Of a stretch of DNA of 35,244 nucleotides, positions 33,027 to 35,244 are shown in pieces (position 1 is the first letter of the stretch; each line of letters begins with the position of its first letter). The translations under genes were made by a program, and so were the position numbers. This DNA is from Bacteroidetes bacterium GWF2_40_14. GTDB taxonomy: Bacteria; Bacteroidota; Bacteroidia; Bacteroidales; UBA932. The notes under the pieces were generated by a model. The model was given only the letters and a program-made list of their open reading frames with translations. It made no database searches and was not told the DNA's origin. The stretch spans positions 1 through 35,244 of the forward strand of contig MEOK01000007.1 of the NCBI GenBank assembly GCA_001769195.1, in the 5' to 3' direction.

Positions 33027-33962
33027 ATGAAAAAATCCCTTTCTCTGCTTTTTGCGGTCATCTGTCTGCTTTCTGCAGTACCTATCCAGATGCTGTTGGC
33101 TCAAAATCTGACTGTTGCCTCATTCAACATCCGTTATGAAAACCAGGACGACGCTTCTAAAGGTAATGGCTGGAAACAACGCTGCCCGATAGTCTCGCAA
33201 CTTATCCGCTTTCATGATTTTGATATCTTTGGTGCGCAGGAGGTGCTTCAAGGTCAGCTGAACGACATGCTTGGTCAGTTGCCCGGCTACGACTATACCG
33301 GAGTGGGTCGTGACAATGGTCTCAAGGATGGTGAATTTTCTCCTATTTTCTACAAAACGGCAAAACTGGAACTTCTACACTCAGGAAACTTCTGGCTCTC
33401 TCTAACCGACGACAGGCCAAGTGTGGGTTGGGATGCCGCTTTGCCACGTATTTGCTCATGGGGGAGATTCAAAGATAAAACCACCGGTAGCTGCTTCTGG
33501 TTTTTCAACCTGCATATGGACCACAAGGGTGTTAAGGCAAGGCTGGAGAGCTCAAAACTTGTCCTTAAGAAAATAGAGATTCTGACTAAAGGGGAACCAT
33601 TTATACTCACCGGTGACTTCAATATGGACCAGACCAGCGATGGTTACAAGATGTTTGCAGGCTCCGGATTAATGCAGGACTCCTATGAAACGGCTGATAT
33701 CCGCTATGCGCTTAATGGAACATTCAACAACTTCAATCCTGAGCTCTTGACTGATAGCCGTATAGACCATATTTTCACCAGCAAAGGCTTCCATGTCTTG
33801 CGATATGGCGTTCTCACAGACTCATATCGTACAGAAGCCGACAGCAGTCCGTCAGAAATCAAATCGGCCAACTTTCCAAAAGAGGTTTCGCTGCATCAGT
33901 ATATAAACAGACTCCCCTCCGACCACTATCCGGTTATGGTGAAGGTAACTTATTTGAAGTAA
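33027..33962 (+). CDS. Exported endonuclease/exonuclease/phosphatase-fold protein
   Basis: 311 residues from ATG 33027; a GTG 30 bases upstream overlaps the previous gene and adds a non-signal leader, so the ATG is preferred. The N-terminus MKKSLSLLFAVICLLSAVP is a signal peptide ending near MLLAQ. The fold's metal and catalytic residues are present: SFNIRYEN, GAQEV (Glu), FNLHMDHKG, LTGDFNMD (Asp, Asn) and the last SDHYPVMV (His). Secreted Bacteroidota members are thought to be phosphodiesterases or sphingomyelinase-like enzymes. Cytosolic DNA repair is unlikely because of the signal peptide. Confidence 0.9.
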   Translation: MKKSLSLLFAVICLLSAVPIQMLLAQNLTVASFNIRYENQDDASKGNGWKQRCPIVSQLIRFHDFDIFGAQEVLQGQLNDMLGQLPGYDYTGVGRDNGLKDGEFSPIFYKTAKLELLHSGNFWLSLTDDRPSVGWDAALPRICSWGRFKDKTTGSCFWFFNLHMDHKGVKARLESSKLVLKKIEILTKGEPFILTGDFNMDQTSDGYKMFAGSGLMQDSYETADIRYALNGTFNNFNPELLTDSRIDHIFTSKGFHVLRYGVLTDSYRTEADSSPSEIKSANFPKEVSLHQYINRLPSDHYPVMVKVTYLK

Positions 33963-33989
33963 TTAAATTATGTTTATACTCAATATTGA

Positions 33990-34889
33990 ATGAAAATGAA
34001 ATTAATACATGCGTCTATCTTTCTGTTCGTTATTCTTTTTGGAATAAATGCCTACTCACAGGACAGTGTTGCAAAACCTGTTTCCGAGAGGATCACATTT
34101 ATGCATAATGGAGTTGCAAGAGAGTACATACTCTACAAGCCAAGTAACTTAAAAGACAATGCCCCGTTGGTATTTATGCTGCATGGTCATAAAAGCAGTG
34201 CCGAGAAGATAAGGGCATATAGTGGCATGAATCCAATAGCCGACAAGAATGGCTTTGCCGTTTGTTACCCTCAGGGATTGGTGGATGAAAATGGATATTC
34301 GTACTGGAACGCAGAGTTGATAAATCTTCCTGCAGACGATATTGGGTTTCTATCGGAACTTGCAAAATTCATTCAGAAAAAGTATCGCCTGAGTGCTAAA
34401 AATACGTTTGTATGCGGTATGTCAAACGGTGGATTTATGAGTTATACTCTTGCATGCGCCAAACCTGATGTTTTTAAGGCAATCGGCTCTGTTTGCGGAA
34501 CCATGAGCGGGATAACATGGAACAACAGAAACAAATCCATTCCGATTCCTATTTTACAGATTCATGGCACTGCAGATAAAGTGGTGCCAATAGACGGCAG
34601 CATGGCTATACCGGGAGGTTGGGCAGGAGCACCGGCAATGGATTCTATTATTGTATACTGGGCTGCCCGTCACAATTGTACATCAATAGACAGCACCTTT
34701 TTCCCGCTAAACACTAAAGCATACTATCATAGGAACGGAAGCAATGGCAATGAAGTGTGGTATTACAAAATTGATGGATGGGGACACGTGTGGCCCGGAG
34801 CTTTGAGTAAGGATCCAAACAGGGTAAACAATACCGGCACTAATGCCAGTTCTGTATTATGGACATTTTTCAGCCGATTTTTAAAATAA
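33990..34889 (+). CDS. Secreted LpqC/PHB-depolymerase-like esterase
   Basis: 299 residues. The signal peptide ends around NAYSQ. It is an alpha/beta hydrolase: oxyanion HG in FMLHGHKSS, nucleophile Ser145 in GMSNGG, Asp196 in IHGTADKVVP and His266 in GWGHVWPG. This is the feruloyl-esterase/polyhydroxybutyrate-depolymerase type (esterase family CE1-like). The natural substrate is probably an acylated plant or microbial polysaccharide or a short polyester, which cannot be decided here. It starts 27 bases after the preceding exported protein. Confidence 0.9.
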   Translation: MKMKLIHASIFLFVILFGINAYSQDSVAKPVSERITFMHNGVAREYILYKPSNLKDNAPLVFMLHGHKSSAEKIRAYSGMNPIADKNGFAVCYPQGLVDENGYSYWNAELINLPADDIGFLSELAKFIQKKYRLSAKNTFVCGMSNGGFMSYTLACAKPDVFKAIGSVCGTMSGITWNNRNKSIPIPILQIHGTADKVVPIDGSMAIPGGWAGAPAMDSIIVYWAARHNCTSIDSTFFPLNTKAYYHRNGSNGNEVWYYKIDGWGHVWPGALSKDPNRVNNTGTNASSVLWTFFSRFLK

Positions 34890-34890
34890 T

Positions 34891-35082
34891 ATGAAAACCA
34901 ACATTGACATGAAAATGACATCTGGCTATGTTATGGCAAGCATCGGTTTTGCATTCTTACTGCTCGCTGCATTAAATTACATCTTCGACTGGAAACTTGG
35001 GGCACCTCCTGTCGGCATAGGAATCGTTTTCCTCGGTGCCGGAGCTGCACGCATCCGTAAATCCAGAAACCAGACACTGTAA
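34891..35082 (+). CDS. Small two-span membrane protein
   Basis: 63 residues from ATG 34891, one base after the esterase stop; ATG 34909 (MKMTSGYV) is another start. Two hydrophobic stretches (YVMASIGFAFLLLAALNYIF and VGIGIVFLGAGAARI) with a short loop predict a membrane hairpin. No family is recognised. The tight spacing suggests the same transcript as the esterase. Confidence 0.65.
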   Translation: MKTNIDMKMTSGYVMASIGFAFLLLAALNYIFDWKLGAPPVGIGIVFLGAGAARIRKSRNQTL

Positions 35083-35170
35083 GAGAACACATTTATGGTG
35101 AATACCAAGACAGGGAGCAGGTTCTGGAGATGCTTATCAAGAGGATTTGGGTACCCACTCAAGGAGTGGC
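35083..35170. other. Intergenic sequence next to the group II intron
   Basis: No gene is supported. A perfect stem CCACTC-AAG-GAGTGG lies at 35154-35168, adjacent to the intron end, and belongs to the flanking (3' exon) side. A short plus-strand frame runs into the intron and looks like chance. Confidence 0.4.
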
Positions 35171-35244
35171 ATCGAGTAGACTGCCCCGACAGTTGACCTG
35201 ACGGGGAGAGCCTCTCACACCACTGTACGTACGGGTCTCGTATA
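35171..35244 (-). mobile_element. Group II intron, 3' end (domains V partial and VI), cut by the window edge
   Basis: Read on the minus strand, the segment begins with a domain V-like half-hairpin, TATACG-AGAC-CCGTACGTAC, followed by AGTGGTGTGAGAGG. A second hairpin follows, with CCCCG pairing CGGGG and CAG pairing CTG around a GTCAA loop, then TCTACTCGAT at the end. This is the typical domain V / domain VI succession, with a candidate branch-point A seven bases from the 3' end. The rest of the intron, including any reverse transcriptase, lies beyond the right edge. Confidence 0.75.

Noticed and set aside
34977-35162. 61-residue minus-strand frame overlapping the small membrane protein
   Set aside because: Overlaps a better-supported plus-strand gene and has no recognisable motif.
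35095-35196. 33-residue plus-strand frame starting at 35,095
   Set aside because: It runs into the non-coding RNA part of the group II intron and shows no protein-like pattern.

Overview
The window looks like chromosomal DNA of a member of the Bacteroidota, most likely Bacteroidales-like. Promoters of the Bacteroidota type (TAnnTTTG near -7, TTTG near -33) precede several genes. Shine-Dalgarno sites are weak, and many exported proteins have family features typical of the phylum (TlpA-like and CsgG-like proteins, a 39-residue glycine-rich membrane protein). The species cannot be named from this sequence alone.

Region 1 (1-10,610) is an AT-rich accessory or defence island. It holds the 3' part of a dynamin-like, membrane-anchored protein whose last domain lies in the -1 frame behind an A-AAA-AAA heptamer. 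Next comes a restriction-modification cassette: an XRE controller with a palindrome over its own promoter, a type IIG restriction enzyme/methylase and a second N6-adenine methylase. A NucS-like/DUF5655 protein, an unknown 194-residue protein and a SEFIR/TIR protein with TPR-like repeats follow.

Region 2 (10,620-13,300) holds a decayed gene remnant, a tripartite hipB-hipS-hipT toxin-antitoxin locus (split HipA kinase) and a SAM methyltransferase behind a 150-base leader with two hairpins.

Region 3 (13,350-20,900) is a complete tryptophan operon, trpE-G-D-C-F-B-A plus a type I-beta DAHP synthase. It is preceded by a leader peptide with three tandem Trp codons and an intrinsic terminator, a classical ribosome-mediated attenuator. 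Because HipT in E. coli is known to phosphorylate tryptophanyl-tRNA synthetase, having hipBST just upstream of an operon that senses charged tRNA-Trp is the most provocative arrangement in the window.

Region 4 (21,070-35,090) reads as higher-GC chromosomal DNA. It contains a frameshifted thioredoxin-fold/TPR protein, a CsgG-like lipoprotein-type protein, a second HipB-HipA module with a perfect 11-bp inverted repeat around its promoter, and an HD hydrolase. It then has a pyruvate/indolepyruvate decarboxylase-type enzyme, a TlpA-like protein, a 39-residue membrane protein overlapping a methyltransferase gene, and a run of same-strand genes: pirin, aldo-keto reductase, GtrA, DUF2007, an endonuclease/exonuclease/phosphatase-fold protein, an LpqC-type esterase and a small membrane protein. 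The right edge (35,171-35,244) is the 3' end (domains V and VI) of a group II intron on the minus strand, cut by the window. No tRNA, rRNA or CRISPR array was seen.
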